Part shown: piece by piece, positions 1 to 9,708 of the stretch
Position numbering within the stretch: position 1 is the first letter of the stretch
Layout of the letters: the number at the start of each line of letters is the position of its first letter
Origin: CAWBLP01 sp963789495
GTDB taxonomy: Bacteria; Pseudomonadota; Alphaproteobacteria; Acetobacterales; Acetobacteraceae
DNA length: 64,000 nt
Reading direction: 5' to 3'
Assembly: GCA_963789495.1 (NCBI GenBank)
Contig: CAWBLP010000032.1
Span: forward strand, 36,955-100,954
Position numbers and translations under genes: made by a program
The notes under the pieces: generated by a model
What the model saw: the letters and a program-made list of their open reading frames with translations, nothing else
The model's database searches: none
Told to the model about the DNA's origin: nothing

Positions 1-479
1 ATTGGCCGGACGCCACCGACCTGCGTTAGCAGATGGCGATGGATCAGCAGCCCCTGGTCGCCATAGGGCAGCGCCAGCACGCGGCAGCGCCAGGCCACCA
101 CACGTTCGAGCCGGCGCGCCCTTGGGTCGTCGCTGTCGAGCGCGAAGCGGAAATAGCCGGCGCGGTCCGGAGCGGTGCGCATATGGTCGCTTGTCGCGGC
201 GGTCCAGCCGGGTTGCAGCCTGGTATCCGCATGCAGCAGCAGCAGCCATTCCTGCCGCGCTGCGGCTACCCCTGCCGCAAGCTGGCTGCCGCGGCCGCGG
301 GCGGTGGTGACAACGCGACAACCCAGACGGCGCGCGATGGCGGGCGTCTCGTCAGTGCTGCCGCCATCGACCAGGACGATGTCGGTCACCGCACCGAGCG
401 CCTGGAGAGTGGCGGACAAGGTGGCGGAGGCGTTGAGGGTGGGGATGACCACGCTGAGCGGCAAAGGCGGTGGGATCAT
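1..479 (-). CDS. Family 2 glycosyltransferase, partial (C-terminus beyond window)
   Basis: The first 159 codons are visible; the gene runs off the left edge. The N-terminus has the GT-A nucleotide-binding fold of family 2 glycosyltransferases: SVVIPTLNAS at about residues 9-18, then LVDGGSTDET, and a DxD-like LLLHADTRLQPGW near residue 95. The compact form with GSQLAAGVA and FRFALD resembles the short GT2 family TIGR04283. The sugar donor and acceptor are unknown. It would transfer a sugar at the cytoplasmic membrane face. The start chosen is the ATG at 479-477, just before the conserved VVIPTLN strand; the frame stays open further upstream, so a slightly earlier start is possible. Confidence 0.85.
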   Translation of the reverse strand, partial: MIPPPLPLSVVIPTLNASATLSATLQALGAVTDIVLVDGGSTDETPAIARRLGCRVVTTARGRGSQLAAGVAAARQEWLLLLHADTRLQPGWTAATSDHMRTAPDRAGYFRFALDSDDPRARRLERVVAWRCRVLALPYGDQGLLIHRHLLTQVGGVRP

Positions 480-935
480 TGTCCGGACCAGGAAAGCGGC
501 CGGAGCACGACCGTTCTGCCGCGCCGGAGAGGACGCGGTGCTCGCGGCGGGCCGTTTGCTTTCACGGCTCTTTCCTTCCCGCCGGTCCAAGCTTGCTCCC
601 CTTCGCGGTCCAGGCTCGCAAGGGGAGGGGACGGATTGCTGTCTCGGGAGCAGACTGGGCGGCCGCCCGAAGGGAAGGAGCTCCGCTGCGCCCTCCGCAA
701 AGCAAGGGAGAGCATGCCGGCCCAGCGGCCGGTTCGTCCTGAGCCCGACCCGGGCGCAAAGTTCCTTTTCTGTTCTTGACGGAGCATGGTGTGTCTGTCA
801 GTGTTCTCTGGAACGGACAGGGAACGCAAGATGCGCGAACATCCGGATACCGACTCGGACATGGATGCGCGGGACATGGATGCTGTGGCCGCCCTGGAAC
901 GGGCAGGCCAGGCAGACCCGCAGGAGGCCGCAATC
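480..935. other. Stretch without a confident gene
   Basis: This lies between the minus-strand glycosyltransferase and the plus-strand radical SAM gene, so it should carry both promoters. Open frames here have no recognisable domain and poor start signals. The radical SAM frame is open back to 786, with possible starts at 786 and 831, but the added residues are low in complexity. Confidence 0.5.
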
Positions 936-2027
936 ATGCCGTCGCTTGTCCGGCATGGCCGTGGTGCGACGACCAATCCCGGGGTCCGGTTCGACTCCAG
1001 CAGCAGCAGCCCGTTCGATGACGGCTGGGACACGCTGACCGGCGAATTCGCCGAGCTGCCGAAGCTCGCCACCACGCTCACACGCGACTCCACACGCTCC
1101 GCGATCAGTTGGAACAGCTCGCCCGATCTCGGCTTCGATCGCGCGGTGAATCCGTATCGTGGCTGCGAGCACGGCTGCATCTACTGCTATGCCCGTCCGA
1201 CCCATGCCTATCTCGGCTATTCGCCCGGGCTCGATTTCGAAACGCGGCTGATCTTCAAGCCGGAAGTGGCGGAGCTGCTCGACAAGGAGCTGCGCAAGCC
1301 CGGCTATGTCCCGCGCAGTCTGGCGCTCGGCTCCAACACAGACCCGTACCAGCCGGTGGAACGCACCCTGAAGCTGACCCGCGCCGTGCTGCAGGTGCTG
1401 GACCGGTTCAACCACCCGGTCAGCATCGTCACCAAATCGGCCGGCGTGCTGCGCGACCTGGACATCCTGGCGCCGATGGCGAAGCGCAACCTGGCGCGGG
1501 TCTATCTGTCGATCACCACGCTCGACCCAGCCCTGGCGCGGGTGATGGAACCGCGTGCCGCGACCCCGAGCCGGCGGCTGCACGCGGTCAGTGAACTGAC
1601 CCGTGCCGGCGTGCCGGTGGGGGTGATGGCGGCGCCGATGATCCCGGGGCTCAACGACGCGGAGCTGGAGAAGATCCTGGAAGCGTCGGCGCGGGCCGGG
1701 GCGCGCCATGCCGGCTATATCCTGCTGCGCCTGCCGCATGAGCTGCGGCAGATGTTCGAGGACTGGCTGAGCACACATTTTCCCGCCCGCGCCAAGCACG
1801 TGCTGAGCCTGATCCGGGAAACCCGAGCCGGCGGGCTGAGCGATGCGCGGTTCCACCATCGCTTCGCCGGCCAGGGTGTCTATGCCGATCTGCTGCTGCG
1901 CCGTTTCTCCCGCGCGGCGCGCCAATGGGGGCTGGACGAGGCGCGCGAGGGACTCGACTGCACCCGTTTCGCGGTTCCGGATGACGGCACTGGGAAGGCC
2001 GAACCGGCGCAGATGTCGCTGTTCTGA
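936..2027 (+). CDS. PA0069-family radical SAM protein
   Basis: Radical S-adenosylmethionine enzyme of the PA0069/Rv2578c group, function unassigned. The cluster-binding motif CEHGCIYC (CxxxCxxC) follows NPYRG near residue 100, as usual for this group. Further family blocks are ALGSNTDPYQPVE, VTKSAGVLRD and APMIPGLND. The C-terminal half ends RFAVPDDG...QMSLF. The three cysteines would bind a 4Fe-4S cluster that cleaves SAM. The start at 936 was chosen because AGGAGG at 922-927 sits 8 bases ahead of it. It gives 363 residues, near the usual family length; 831 and 786 are alternatives. The gene converges with the SDR gene ending at 2103. Confidence 0.85.
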   Translation: MPSLVRHGRGATTNPGVRFDSSSSSPFDDGWDTLTGEFAELPKLATTLTRDSTRSAISWNSSPDLGFDRAVNPYRGCEHGCIYCYARPTHAYLGYSPGLDFETRLIFKPEVAELLDKELRKPGYVPRSLALGSNTDPYQPVERTLKLTRAVLQVLDRFNHPVSIVTKSAGVLRDLDILAPMAKRNLARVYLSITTLDPALARVMEPRAATPSRRLHAVSELTRAGVPVGVMAAPMIPGLNDAELEKILEASARAGARHAGYILLRLPHELRQMFEDWLSTHFPARAKHVLSLIRETRAGGLSDARFHHRFAGQGVYADLLLRRFSRAARQWGLDEAREGLDCTRFAVPDDGTGKAEPAQMSLF

Positions 2028-2102
2028 GGCGACGCGGCAGCGCCGCCAGCACGCGCGTTGTGCGGATGACGATCGGTGCGGCTGGCCGGCGAGCGGCAAG
2101 AA

Positions 2103-2864
2103 TCAGTCGCGGTCGAGCCCGCCACTGACATTAAGTCGTTCCGCCGTGATGTAATCTGGCGCATCCAACGCCAGCCAGATGACGGCACCGGCCACAGTGT
2201 CGCAATCCGTCCGCTGACCGATGGGGATGCGCCGCGTGCGTTCTTCAAGGAACACCTCGACATCGTTGCGGCCCTCGATGGCGGCCAGTTGCTGCTCGGT
2301 GATGCGCTGCATCGGCGTGTCCATCATGCCAGGCGCCACGCTGTTCACCCGCACGCCGAAAGGCGCCAGCGCCATTGCCGCCGCCCGTGTCACCGCATCG
2401 ACCCCGGCCTTGCTCGCCGCATAGGCGGTGTAGTTCGGCAGGGCCATGCGTGAGGCCGGCGAGGTGACATTGACGATCCGGCCCCGGCCGCGGTCGCGCA
2501 TATGGCGGCCCGCGGCGGCGCAGACCAGCGCCAGCGCCTTCAGGTTGAGGTCCAGCGTGCGGTCCCAGGTCGCTTCGGTCATCGCCAGGAACGCTTCCCC
2601 GGCGCCGTAGCCCGCATTGTTGACCACGATGTCGAGACAGCCGAGGGCGGCGATGCTGCGCTGGACCGCGGCCTCCGCCCCGCCCGGCGCGGTCAGGTCC
2701 TGCACCAGAGCGAGCATCTCGCCGCATTCATGCGCGGTGCGGGCGGCGGCGGCGTCATCGATGTCGACGCAGGCGACTTCGCAACCGCGCCGCGCCAGGC
2801 CGATCGCGGTCGCGCGGCCTAGCCCGCTGCCGGCGCCGGTGACCATGGCGCAGAGCGCGGTCAT
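2103..2864 (-). CDS. SDR-family oxidoreductase
   Basis: A 253-residue classical short-chain dehydrogenase/reductase. It has the Rossmann motif TGAGSGLGRA (TGxxxGxG) at about residues 9-18, NNAG near 85, the catalytic Ser in VTSPASRM, and YxxxK in YTAYAASKAG. The C-terminus VSGGLDRD is typical. It probably oxidises an alcohol or reduces a ketone with NAD(P). Its ATG overlaps the stop of the upstream amidohydrolase as ATGA, so the two are translationally coupled. With the binding protein further upstream they look like one small catabolic operon. The substrate cannot be read from sequence. Confidence 0.88.
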   Translation of the reverse strand: MTALCAMVTGAGSGLGRATAIGLARRGCEVACVDIDDAAAARTAHECGEMLALVQDLTAPGGAEAAVQRSIAALGCLDIVVNNAGYGAGEAFLAMTEATWDRTLDLNLKALALVCAAAGRHMRDRGRGRIVNVTSPASRMALPNYTAYAASKAGVDAVTRAAAMALAPFGVRVNSVAPGMMDTPMQRITEQQLAAIEGRNDVEVFLEERTRRIPIGQRTDCDTVAGAVIWLALDAPDYITAERLNVSGGLDRD

Positions 2865-3973
2865 AGGCCGTACACCGCGCGGGCATTGTCCATGAAGAAG
2901 CCGCGCCGCCTCGCCTCCGTGACGGTGGGCGGCAGCACCTGCGAGGGATCGTCGTAGTCCCAATGCGGGTAGTCGGTGGCGAACAGCAGCCGGTCCCAGC
3001 CGATCCAGTCGATCGCGTCCAGGGCGCGGGATTTCGGCTCCGGCTCCTCCATCGGCTGGGTGGTCAGCCACACCTGGTTGCGGATGTACTCAGATGGCAG
3101 ACGCTTGAGATGCGGCAATTCGCTGCGCAGCCGATGGAACAGCCGGTCCAGCCGCCAGCACAGAGGTGGCAGCCAGGCGAAGCCCGCCTCGATCAGCACG
3201 ATGCGCAGCGCGGGAAACCGCTCGAACACGCCTTCCAGCACCATGCTCGCCAGCATGGACTGGCTGGATTGCGCGTGGCCGACCATGTCCTCGATATAGA
3301 ACGAGGGCCAGCCGCTGCCGCTGACGGGATAGCCGCCGAAGCCGAAGGCATGGATGCCGACCGGCAGATTGGCATCGCAGGCGGCCTGGTAGATCGGCCA
3401 ATAGCGCTTCTGTCCCAGCGGTTCGGCGGTGCGGCTCAGCAGCAGCACCTGCACGAAATGCGGGTTGCCGGCGTAGCGGCGGATTTCCTGCGCTGAGGCC
3501 TCGCCGTCCTCGTACGGCACCAGCAGCGAGGCCTTGAGGCGCGGCTCCGGCTCGGTCCACTCCGCCACCTGCCAGCGGTTCATCGCCTGGCACACGGCGT
3601 CGGCGAGGAACCCGTTCTGGAAGCTGCCCGGATGTGGGCGGATCATGTTCAGCACGCCCAGCGTGATGTTGTGCGGGTCCAGGTGGTGGCGCTGCATGAA
3701 GCCGAGGTCGCTGCCGGGGCGGCCGCCATCAGGCGGCCAGGCGTCGCGGCGGGAGGCATCGGGCTGGCTCTTCGGATAGGCCGGGCCGGACTGGAACGCC
3801 TGCCGCGGCAGCGGGCCGAACATCTCCAAATGGGTGCGCCAGCGGGAGTCCAGATACGGATACAGGCCGCGCATGCCCTGTTTCGGGCTCTGGTGGATGT
3901 CGCAATCGGCGATCGCCAGCCGGCTCGCCGTGGCTGGCGTGAGGTCTGGACGGGTCCGGACGTCCACAGTCAT
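2861..3973 (-). CDS. Amidohydrolase family 2 protein (COG2159)
   Basis: A 370-residue TIM-barrel metal-dependent hydrolase or decarboxylase of the amidohydrolase_2 type. Visible features are the N-terminal DCDIHQSPK replacing the usual DxHxH, GIHAFGFGG holding a metal-ligand His, IEAGFAWLP, and the C-terminal FATDYPHWD with the conserved Asp. Relatives include decarboxylases of aromatic acids and uncharacterised hydrolases. The start at 3973 follows a GGAGA ribosome site; the frame opens earlier (4096) but that extension is not conserved in style. It sits between the periplasmic binding protein and the SDR gene, which argues for a role in breaking down an imported organic substrate. Confidence 0.85.
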   Translation of the reverse strand: MTVDVRTRPDLTPATASRLAIADCDIHQSPKQGMRGLYPYLDSRWRTHLEMFGPLPRQAFQSGPAYPKSQPDASRRDAWPPDGGRPGSDLGFMQRHHLDPHNITLGVLNMIRPHPGSFQNGFLADAVCQAMNRWQVAEWTEPEPRLKASLLVPYEDGEASAQEIRRYAGNPHFVQVLLLSRTAEPLGQKRYWPIYQAACDANLPVGIHAFGFGGYPVSGSGWPSFYIEDMVGHAQSSQSMLASMVLEGVFERFPALRIVLIEAGFAWLPPLCWRLDRLFHRLRSELPHLKRLPSEYIRNQVWLTTQPMEEPEPKSRALDAIDWIGWDRLLFATDYPHWDYDDPSQVLPPTVTEARRRGFFMDNARAVYGL

Positions 3974-4158
3974 GGCGATGTCTCCGCTGCTCCTGGGTGA
4001 CCTTAACGCCCCGCACGGGACCGCGTCACGCCGGTCGGTCGGGGGACGATCCGGCGAGACAGGTCGAACCCGGGCGCTTTGATGCCGCGGCCGCATCCCG
4101 GCCCGCGCGAGCGAGCCGGGTCAACGCCGACCGTCCGTGACCCGAGGATTGGGGCGAG

Positions 4159-5370
4159 CTAGGTGGCGGTGCCCTCGATGACGTCGCCGAAGCGCACCCA
4201 GGTTTTGCCGTTCCACTTCTGCAACTGCATGGCGCGGATCGGATGATAGTTGGTCGGGCTGGTGGCGACCTTGATCCCCGGCAGCAGGGTGGGCACTTCC
4301 AGCTCCTTGATGTGGGTGGCCTGATTCAGCACGTTGGCGCGGGAAAAGTCCCCGTTGCATGCGTTCAGCACGTGCAGCATCACCTTGCTGGCGGTGTAGC
4401 CGTAGACGTAATTATTGTCGGTCAGGTCGGCGCCGGGCAGATATTTGGCCATGAAGTCGCGCCATTCGTTCATGCCGGGGTCATTGGCCCATTCCGGGTC
4501 TGTATTGTCTTTCTGCCAGCCGCTGGTGATGACGTCGATGCCGGCCTCCGCACCGGCCGGCCGCATGACGGAACCGGCCGAGATCGACACGTTGGTCATG
4601 AAGAACATCGGCTTCCAGTTGAGCTCGTGCACTTTGCGGATCGCTTGCGCCGCCTGCTTCGGCGCGGTGGCGCAGATCAGCACGTCGGCCCCGGTGCCTT
4701 TCAGCTCGATCAGCTGGGAATCGACGGTGGCGTCGGTCACTTCGTAGGACACGGATTTCGCAACATGCTTGTCCCAGTCAGGGCCGAGCGCATCGCGGAC
4801 GCCGGCGAGGTAGTCCTTGCCGAAGTCGTCGTTCTGGTAAAGGAACGCAATCTTGGCGTCGGGTTTCTGCTGCAACGCGTATTTCGCGTAGATCTGCGCC
4901 TCGGTCCGGTAGCTGGGCTGCAAGCCGATCGTGTAGGGAAAATCCTTCGGATTGCCCCATTTGTCGGCTCCGGTCGCGACGAACAGATGCGGCACCTTGG
5001 CGTGGTTCACGTAGCGATGGATCGCCGAGTTGGTCGGCGTGCCCAGCGTGTTGAACAGGAAGTCGACCTTCTCCTCCTCCACCAGGCGGCGAACCACCTC
5101 CACCGTGCGGGGCGGCAGGTAGCCGTCATCGAGCGAGATGAAGTTGATCTTGTGGCCGGCCACGCCGCCCTGGTCGTTGACCATCTTGAAGAACGCTGTC
5201 TCGGTCTTGCCGATCGCGCCGTAGGAGGAAGCGGGCCCGCTATACGGCATGGTGTTGCCGATTTTCACCTCGGTGGCGGTGACGCCGGGCGTGGTCTGCG
5301 CGCGGGTTCGGCCGGATACGGCCGCGAGTCCGGCGACGCCGCCCGCGAGTGCGGCTCGTCTGGTGATCAT
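4159..5370 (-). CDS. Branched-chain-amino-acid-type ABC substrate-binding protein
   Basis: A 403-residue periplasmic solute-binding protein of the LivJ/LivK type (Peripla_BP_6 fold). The N-terminus MITRRAALAGG with an Ala-rich stretch ending in RAQ looks like a twin-arginine signal peptide. The mature part opens TEVKIGNTMPYSGPAS and continues with FFKMVNDQGGVAG and LVEEEKVDFLFNTLGT, all typical of this group. It would capture a small organic molecule for an ABC importer; no permease or ATPase gene is next to it. It is upstream of the amidohydrolase and SDR genes on the same strand, suggesting it delivers their substrate. Confidence 0.88.
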   Translation of the reverse strand: MITRRAALAGGVAGLAAVSGRTRAQTTPGVTATEVKIGNTMPYSGPASSYGAIGKTETAFFKMVNDQGGVAGHKINFISLDDGYLPPRTVEVVRRLVEEEKVDFLFNTLGTPTNSAIHRYVNHAKVPHLFVATGADKWGNPKDFPYTIGLQPSYRTEAQIYAKYALQQKPDAKIAFLYQNDDFGKDYLAGVRDALGPDWDKHVAKSVSYEVTDATVDSQLIELKGTGADVLICATAPKQAAQAIRKVHELNWKPMFFMTNVSISAGSVMRPAGAEAGIDVITSGWQKDNTDPEWANDPGMNEWRDFMAKYLPGADLTDNNYVYGYTASKVMLHVLNACNGDFSRANVLNQATHIKELEVPTLLPGIKVATSPTNYHPIRAMQLQKWNGKTWVRFGDVIEGTAT

Positions 5371-5401
5371 GCTGGTGCGTCTCCCGTTGGCCGTTTCATT
5401 G

Positions 5402-5443
5402 TTCGATGGGCTGGGTTCGATGGGCTGGGTTCGATGGGCTGGC
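5402..5443. repeat. Three tandem copies of a 14-bp unit
   Basis: The unit TTCGATGGGCTGGG occurs three times head to tail (the last base of the third copy differs). It lies just upstream of the minus-strand binding-protein gene, in its probable promoter region. Confidence 0.9.
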
Positions 5444-5581
5444 GTGGCGGCTGGGCCACGCGCCGGGAGCGAGTTGTGACGGGGTGTCGGGGAGTCTGCA
5501 ATATGCCTGGCCCGACCTGTGCCACCGGTCCGTGCCGGCTGGACCGGGCCGGACCGGGCCGGGGTGGCGGTCCGGCCGGTG

Positions 5582-6871
5582 CTATCCCTCGAACGGGTCC
5601 TTCACCAGGATCGTGTCGTCGCGTTCCGGGCTGGTGGACAGCAGCGTGACCGGCGCTTCCACCAATTCCTCGATGCGGCGCACGTATTTCACCGCCTGCG
5701 CCGGCAGATCGGCCCAGGACCGCGCACCGCGCGTGGAGCCTGACCAGCCCTCCATGGTTTCGTATTCCGGTTCGGCGGCTTGCTGTGCGCCGGGGGCAGC
5801 CGGCAGATGGCGCGCGTGCTCGCCTCTGATCCGATAGCCGGTGTTGATCTTCAACTCCGGCAGCCCGTCCAGCACGTCCAGCTTGGTGAGCGCCAGGCCC
5901 TGGATGCCGCCCACCTTGACCGCCTGGCGCACCAGGGCGGCGTCGAACCAGCCGCAGCGGCGGCGGCGGCCGGTGACGGTGCCGAACTCCGCGCCGCGGT
6001 CGCCCAGCAACTGGCCGGTGGCATCGGTCAGTTCGGTCGGGAACGGGCCGGAGCCGACCCGCGTGCTGTAGGATTTGGCGATGCCGAGCACGAAGCCGAC
6101 CGCGCCGGGACCCATGCCGGTGCCGGCCGCGGCGGTGGCCGCGACCGTGTTGGAAGAGGTGACGAACGGATAGGTGCCGTGGTCGACGTCCAGCATCACC
6201 GCCTGGGCGCCCTCGAACAGGATTCTCCGGCCCGCCCTTCGGGCTTCATCCAACCGCTCCCATACCGGTTCGGCGAAGGGCAGGATCTTCGGCGCCAGTT
6301 CCATCAGCCGGTCGAACAGCGCCTGCTTCTCGAAAGTCGGCGCGCCGAGCCCGGCCAGCAGCGTGTTGTGGTGCAGCAGCAATTCGTCGAGCTTGGCCGC
6401 GACGGTCTCCGGCTCCGCCAGATCGGCGACGCGGATGGCGCGGCGCGCCACCTTGTCCTCATAGGCGGGACCGATCCCGCGGCCGGTGGTGCCGATCTGG
6501 CGCGCGCCCCGGGCGGCCTCGCGGGCGCGATCGATCGCCGGGTGCAGCGGCAGGATCAGGATTGCGTTCTCGGCGATGCGCAGCGTCTGTGGCGTGACGG
6601 TGAGGCCCTGCGCCTGAACGCGGGCTATCTCGGCCAGCAAGGCCTCGGGGTCCACCACCACGCCGTTGCCGATGATGCCCAGCTTGCCGCGCACCAGGCC
6701 GGAGGGCAGCAGCGACAACTTGTAGGTCTCGTTGCCCACCACCAGCGTATGGCCGGCGTTATGGCCACCCTGGAACCGGACGACGATATCGGCGCGGCTG
6801 GCGAGCCAGTCCACGACCTTCCCTTTGCCCTCGTCACCCCATTGGGCGCCGATCACGGTCACATTGGCCAT
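5582..6871 (-). CDS. purA: Adenylosuccinate synthetase
   Basis: A 429-residue enzyme that joins IMP and aspartate with GTP to make adenylosuccinate, the first committed step to AMP. The signature GAQWGDEGKGKVVDWLA opens the protein, with the catalytic Asp and the P-loop-like element. QGGHNAGHT, GTTGRGIGPAYEDK, LFEGAQ and the late TGRRRRCGWFD are all in place, and the length is standard. The start at 6871 (MANVTV) puts the signature about ten residues in, as in characterised PurA proteins. The gene is complete. No other purine gene is adjacent. Confidence 0.97.
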   Translation of the reverse strand: MANVTVIGAQWGDEGKGKVVDWLASRADIVVRFQGGHNAGHTLVVGNETYKLSLLPSGLVRGKLGIIGNGVVVDPEALLAEIARVQAQGLTVTPQTLRIAENAILILPLHPAIDRAREAARGARQIGTTGRGIGPAYEDKVARRAIRVADLAEPETVAAKLDELLLHHNTLLAGLGAPTFEKQALFDRLMELAPKILPFAEPVWERLDEARRAGRRILFEGAQAVMLDVDHGTYPFVTSSNTVAATAAAGTGMGPGAVGFVLGIAKSYSTRVGSGPFPTELTDATGQLLGDRGAEFGTVTGRRRRCGWFDAALVRQAVKVGGIQGLALTKLDVLDGLPELKINTGYRIRGEHARHLPAAPGAQQAAEPEYETMEGWSGSTRGARSWADLPAQAVKYVRRIEELVEAPVTLLSTSPERDDTILVKDPFEG

Positions 6872-7133
6872 TGGTCGATCTCCGAATCTCCGGCTCTGCC
6901 GCATTGGCAGGCGCCATCGCAGGCGTGTTGTCTAGAGCGTCTTCGCCCTGACTGGCCATATCCGGCATGGCGGAAGAAGTTGCGAGCCTGAAAAGCGGGA
7001 TCCGGGTGCAGGCGCTCTGCTGCTCCCGTGGCGGGTTCACCACCAATATCCGGTGCGCACGTCCCGACACCGTCGCAGGTCCCCCCGCATTGTGTGCCGG
7101 AGCCGCGGAACCGTCATCAGGTGCGGATGAGAT

Positions 7134-8279
7134 CTACGAAGCCAAACCCCCGGCGAGGGCCTTCGTGGCGCGTGCCTTCTTGTCGCGAAACAGCAGGAGA
7201 AGCGGCTGCTCCACGTATTTGTGTACCACGATCCCGACAACTGCCGAAACGACACAAGACAGCACAATGAGCAGCACGTAGGTCGTCGGTTGCCCGAGTT
7301 TGACCTTCATGCAAATCCGCGCAATCGCGGGGATGATGAAGCCATGCGAAAGGTAGATGGCGTAGGAGGCATTCCCGAGCAAGACGGCAAGACTGCGCGG
7401 TCCCGCGTTCCATCCTGCATGTTCCAGCGAAATGGCTGACATAAGCAGCAAGGCGCCGGGTATGCCAAAATACGCCAACCGCCAAAGATTGACTGTGTTT
7501 CCAGCATGTCCGTTCAACAACGCCGCCAGCGAGGGTAGAGCTGCCAATGCCAGCACCCCCATCGATACCGCCAGCCACGCCGGCAGGCGCGCTCCCCGCA
7601 AGAAAGCCAATCCAACGCAAGCGCCCAGCAGGAACTCCAACAAGATGGGGTCCAGCAAGGTTGCCGCCGGTCCCCACGATTCGCTTCGCGCTAGCCCAAC
7701 AATGGCGAACAGGATCAGGACCGGGAATACCACCCGAAGCGGCTTGGCTGAAATGGCCATGCCAATGGCGAACACCACATAGAACAGCATCTCGAAATTG
7801 AGGGTCCAACCGACCGGCAACAGCGGTTCAATCTGCTGGCTGAGGGGATTAAGCGCCGGGACGAACAGGTAGGACGCGCTGACATACCAAGCCTGAATGG
7901 GCGAATGCAGCGCCAGCCAGGGCAGTGCGGCCAGGATCATCAGCTTCAGGGTGGTAAAAAACCAGTACAAAGGGACAATTCTGGATAGCCGTCGCTTGAG
8001 GAACCCATCCCACCACTGCCCGGGTAAACCCCACAGTGAGTGGCTTGTCACCACCATGATGAAACCACTGATCGCGAAAAATATATCGACACCCGATGTG
8101 CCGAACGCGAAATGCTGCCTGGATGCAATGTTGATATCGACCGACTGGCCGCCCGCGTGGAACAGGACAACCATCATGGCGGCGAGGCCGCGCAGGACCT
8201 GGACGTTATTCAGGACCCCACGCGCCTTGCCTGCGGCTGGTTGACCAATTGCGCGCTGAGGAGTCTCGCTTCCCGCCAT
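7134..8279 (-). CDS. Membrane acyltransferase (acyltransferase 3 family)
   Basis: A 381-residue integral membrane protein of the acyltransferase-3 family (OafA/ExoZ type). The N-terminal block NVQVLRGLAAMMVVLFHAGG carries the conserved R and the catalytic-site His, followed by SGVDIFFAISGFIM. About ten hydrophobic segments follow. The end IVVHKYVEQPLLLLFR is typical: a membrane-adjacent helix with the E-P motif. Such proteins O-acetylate or O-succinylate surface polysaccharides. No polysaccharide operon is adjacent, so the acceptor is unknown. Confidence 0.9.
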   Translation of the reverse strand: MAGSETPQRAIGQPAAGKARGVLNNVQVLRGLAAMMVVLFHAGGQSVDINIASRQHFAFGTSGVDIFFAISGFIMVVTSHSLWGLPGQWWDGFLKRRLSRIVPLYWFFTTLKLMILAALPWLALHSPIQAWYVSASYLFVPALNPLSQQIEPLLPVGWTLNFEMLFYVVFAIGMAISAKPLRVVFPVLILFAIVGLARSESWGPAATLLDPILLEFLLGACVGLAFLRGARLPAWLAVSMGVLALAALPSLAALLNGHAGNTVNLWRLAYFGIPGALLLMSAISLEHAGWNAGPRSLAVLLGNASYAIYLSHGFIIPAIARICMKVKLGQPTTYVLLIVLSCVVSAVVGIVVHKYVEQPLLLLFRDKKARATKALAGGLAS

Positions 8280-8906
8280 ACAAACCTAGACCTGATGCTT
8301 CCGGTGGAAATTCTCTGCGGGCCTGGAACTGATGTGTCGACTGGGTGATCGAACGCTTTGGACAGCTCCGTCTGATCCTGAAACAACATCGCCGACCCAA
8401 CGTTCGTACAACGTGGTCGGACCAACCGACTACTGGTAATGCTGACAGCCGCCAACGCCGCCCCGCGAGGCAGCGAACTCAGGGCAGACAGATGAGCAAC
8501 AACCGCCGGGCCCGCACCTTGATCAATTGGCGCCCGGATTTTTACCCCGTCCCGGTGCTTGCGCGTTCCGCTTCGCGCTGCAAGCCCGGCAAATCCTGTC
8601 GCAACATCCCGTCCCCGTTGTGACGGGTTCGCAAATGTGGACCATGGCCCTGATTCTTCAGGGGCCACGAGAAATTGAATTTTCAGGCGTAGAATTCAGG
8701 CCTGCACGGGTATCCGTCTCAGGTCGCGCCGACGCCTGTGGGCCACCCTGCACTTATCATCAAAATCAGCCCGAACCTCGCGCCGGTTGCGCCGTCAGCG
8801 TGCCGGCGTTTGCAATTCTCTGTCGGACGCGGTCACTCTGAATACAAGTGGATCCCAGCGGATACGCGCCATTGTTCGCTCAGCCCAGGTCCTGGAGGCT
8901 CGCTTC
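8280..8906. other. Stretch without a confident gene
   Basis: This lies between the divergent acyltransferase and K+ channel genes. No frame shows a known domain or a good ribosome site. It presumably contains both promoters. The channel frame is open back to 8787. Confidence 0.5.
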
Positions 8907-9591
8907 GTGAAGGGCAACAGCCAAGTCGTCAGGAATGGCGCGCTGACAGGCGTGCTCATACTCCAGGGGTTCATCCTGTTCGTCGCAACCCCCATCGCGG
9001 CACTGGACGTTCGGGCACCGCTGTTCGCCGGCGCCATCGTCATCCTGGTCCTGATGGCCTTGGTCATCCTGGCCTCGCCCGGAGCGAGCGCCAAAGCGCT
9101 CGCAGCCGGCGCACTGGCCCTTGCCATTGCCGGCAGTGCGCTGCGGATCGATCACCCTGCACCACTTACGCTCTGGCTGGGACATGGCGCCGTTATTCTC
9201 GCGGTGCTGGCGATCTCCCTGGTTATTGGGCGGGTGGTGTTTGCACCAGGTCGCGTGACCTATCATCGGATCGAGGGAGCAGTTACACTCTACCTGAACA
9301 TTGCCGTCGTCTTCACGGCCGCGTACCGCCTCGTGGCAGAAATCAGCCCCGGCTCCTTCGCCAACGTGCCGCTCCATCAGACCGAGATCGGGGCAGCCAG
9401 TGTCATGCTTTATTTCAGTTTTACCACTCTGACCTCGACAGGTTTCGGCGAAATCTTCCCACTGCATCCGGTCGCACGCAGCCTGTCGAATCTCGAAGCT
9501 GTACCTGGGTCAGCTCTATTTGACTGTCTTGCTCGCAAGGCTCGTCAGCTTGCATGTTGAAGCACGTCGCGACCAGCCACCACCTGTATAA
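8907..9591 (+). pseudogene. Two-TM potassium channel-like protein, frameshifted near the C-terminus
   Basis: The protein has several hydrophobic segments and an ion-channel pore with the filter TLTSTGFGE, like Kir/KcsA-type Ion_trans_2 proteins. After RSLSNLEAV the frame leaves the family pattern and stops at 9560. Removing one C of the CC at 9504-9505 restores the expected GQLYLTVLLARLVSLHVE and a stop at 9589-9591. The gene is therefore a frameshifted copy or carries a sequencing error. The start chosen is the GTG at 8907, 8 bases after GGAGG at 8894-8898; 8787 is an in-frame alternative. If intact, it would conduct K+ across the inner membrane. Confidence 0.8.
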
Positions 9592-9708
9592 TTTGACGGT
9601 CGCTTGAAATGCCAAATTCGGCTTGCGCTGCCTGGAAAATTCCTCCCTAATCGAACCTTCCGAGAAGCGCACTATTCTGACGTGTTGCATCCCGGTGGGG
9701 AAGACGTC

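Noticed and set aside
4243..6991. Long plus-strand frames opposite the binding protein and purA
   Set aside because: They are antisense shadows of genes with clear motifs.
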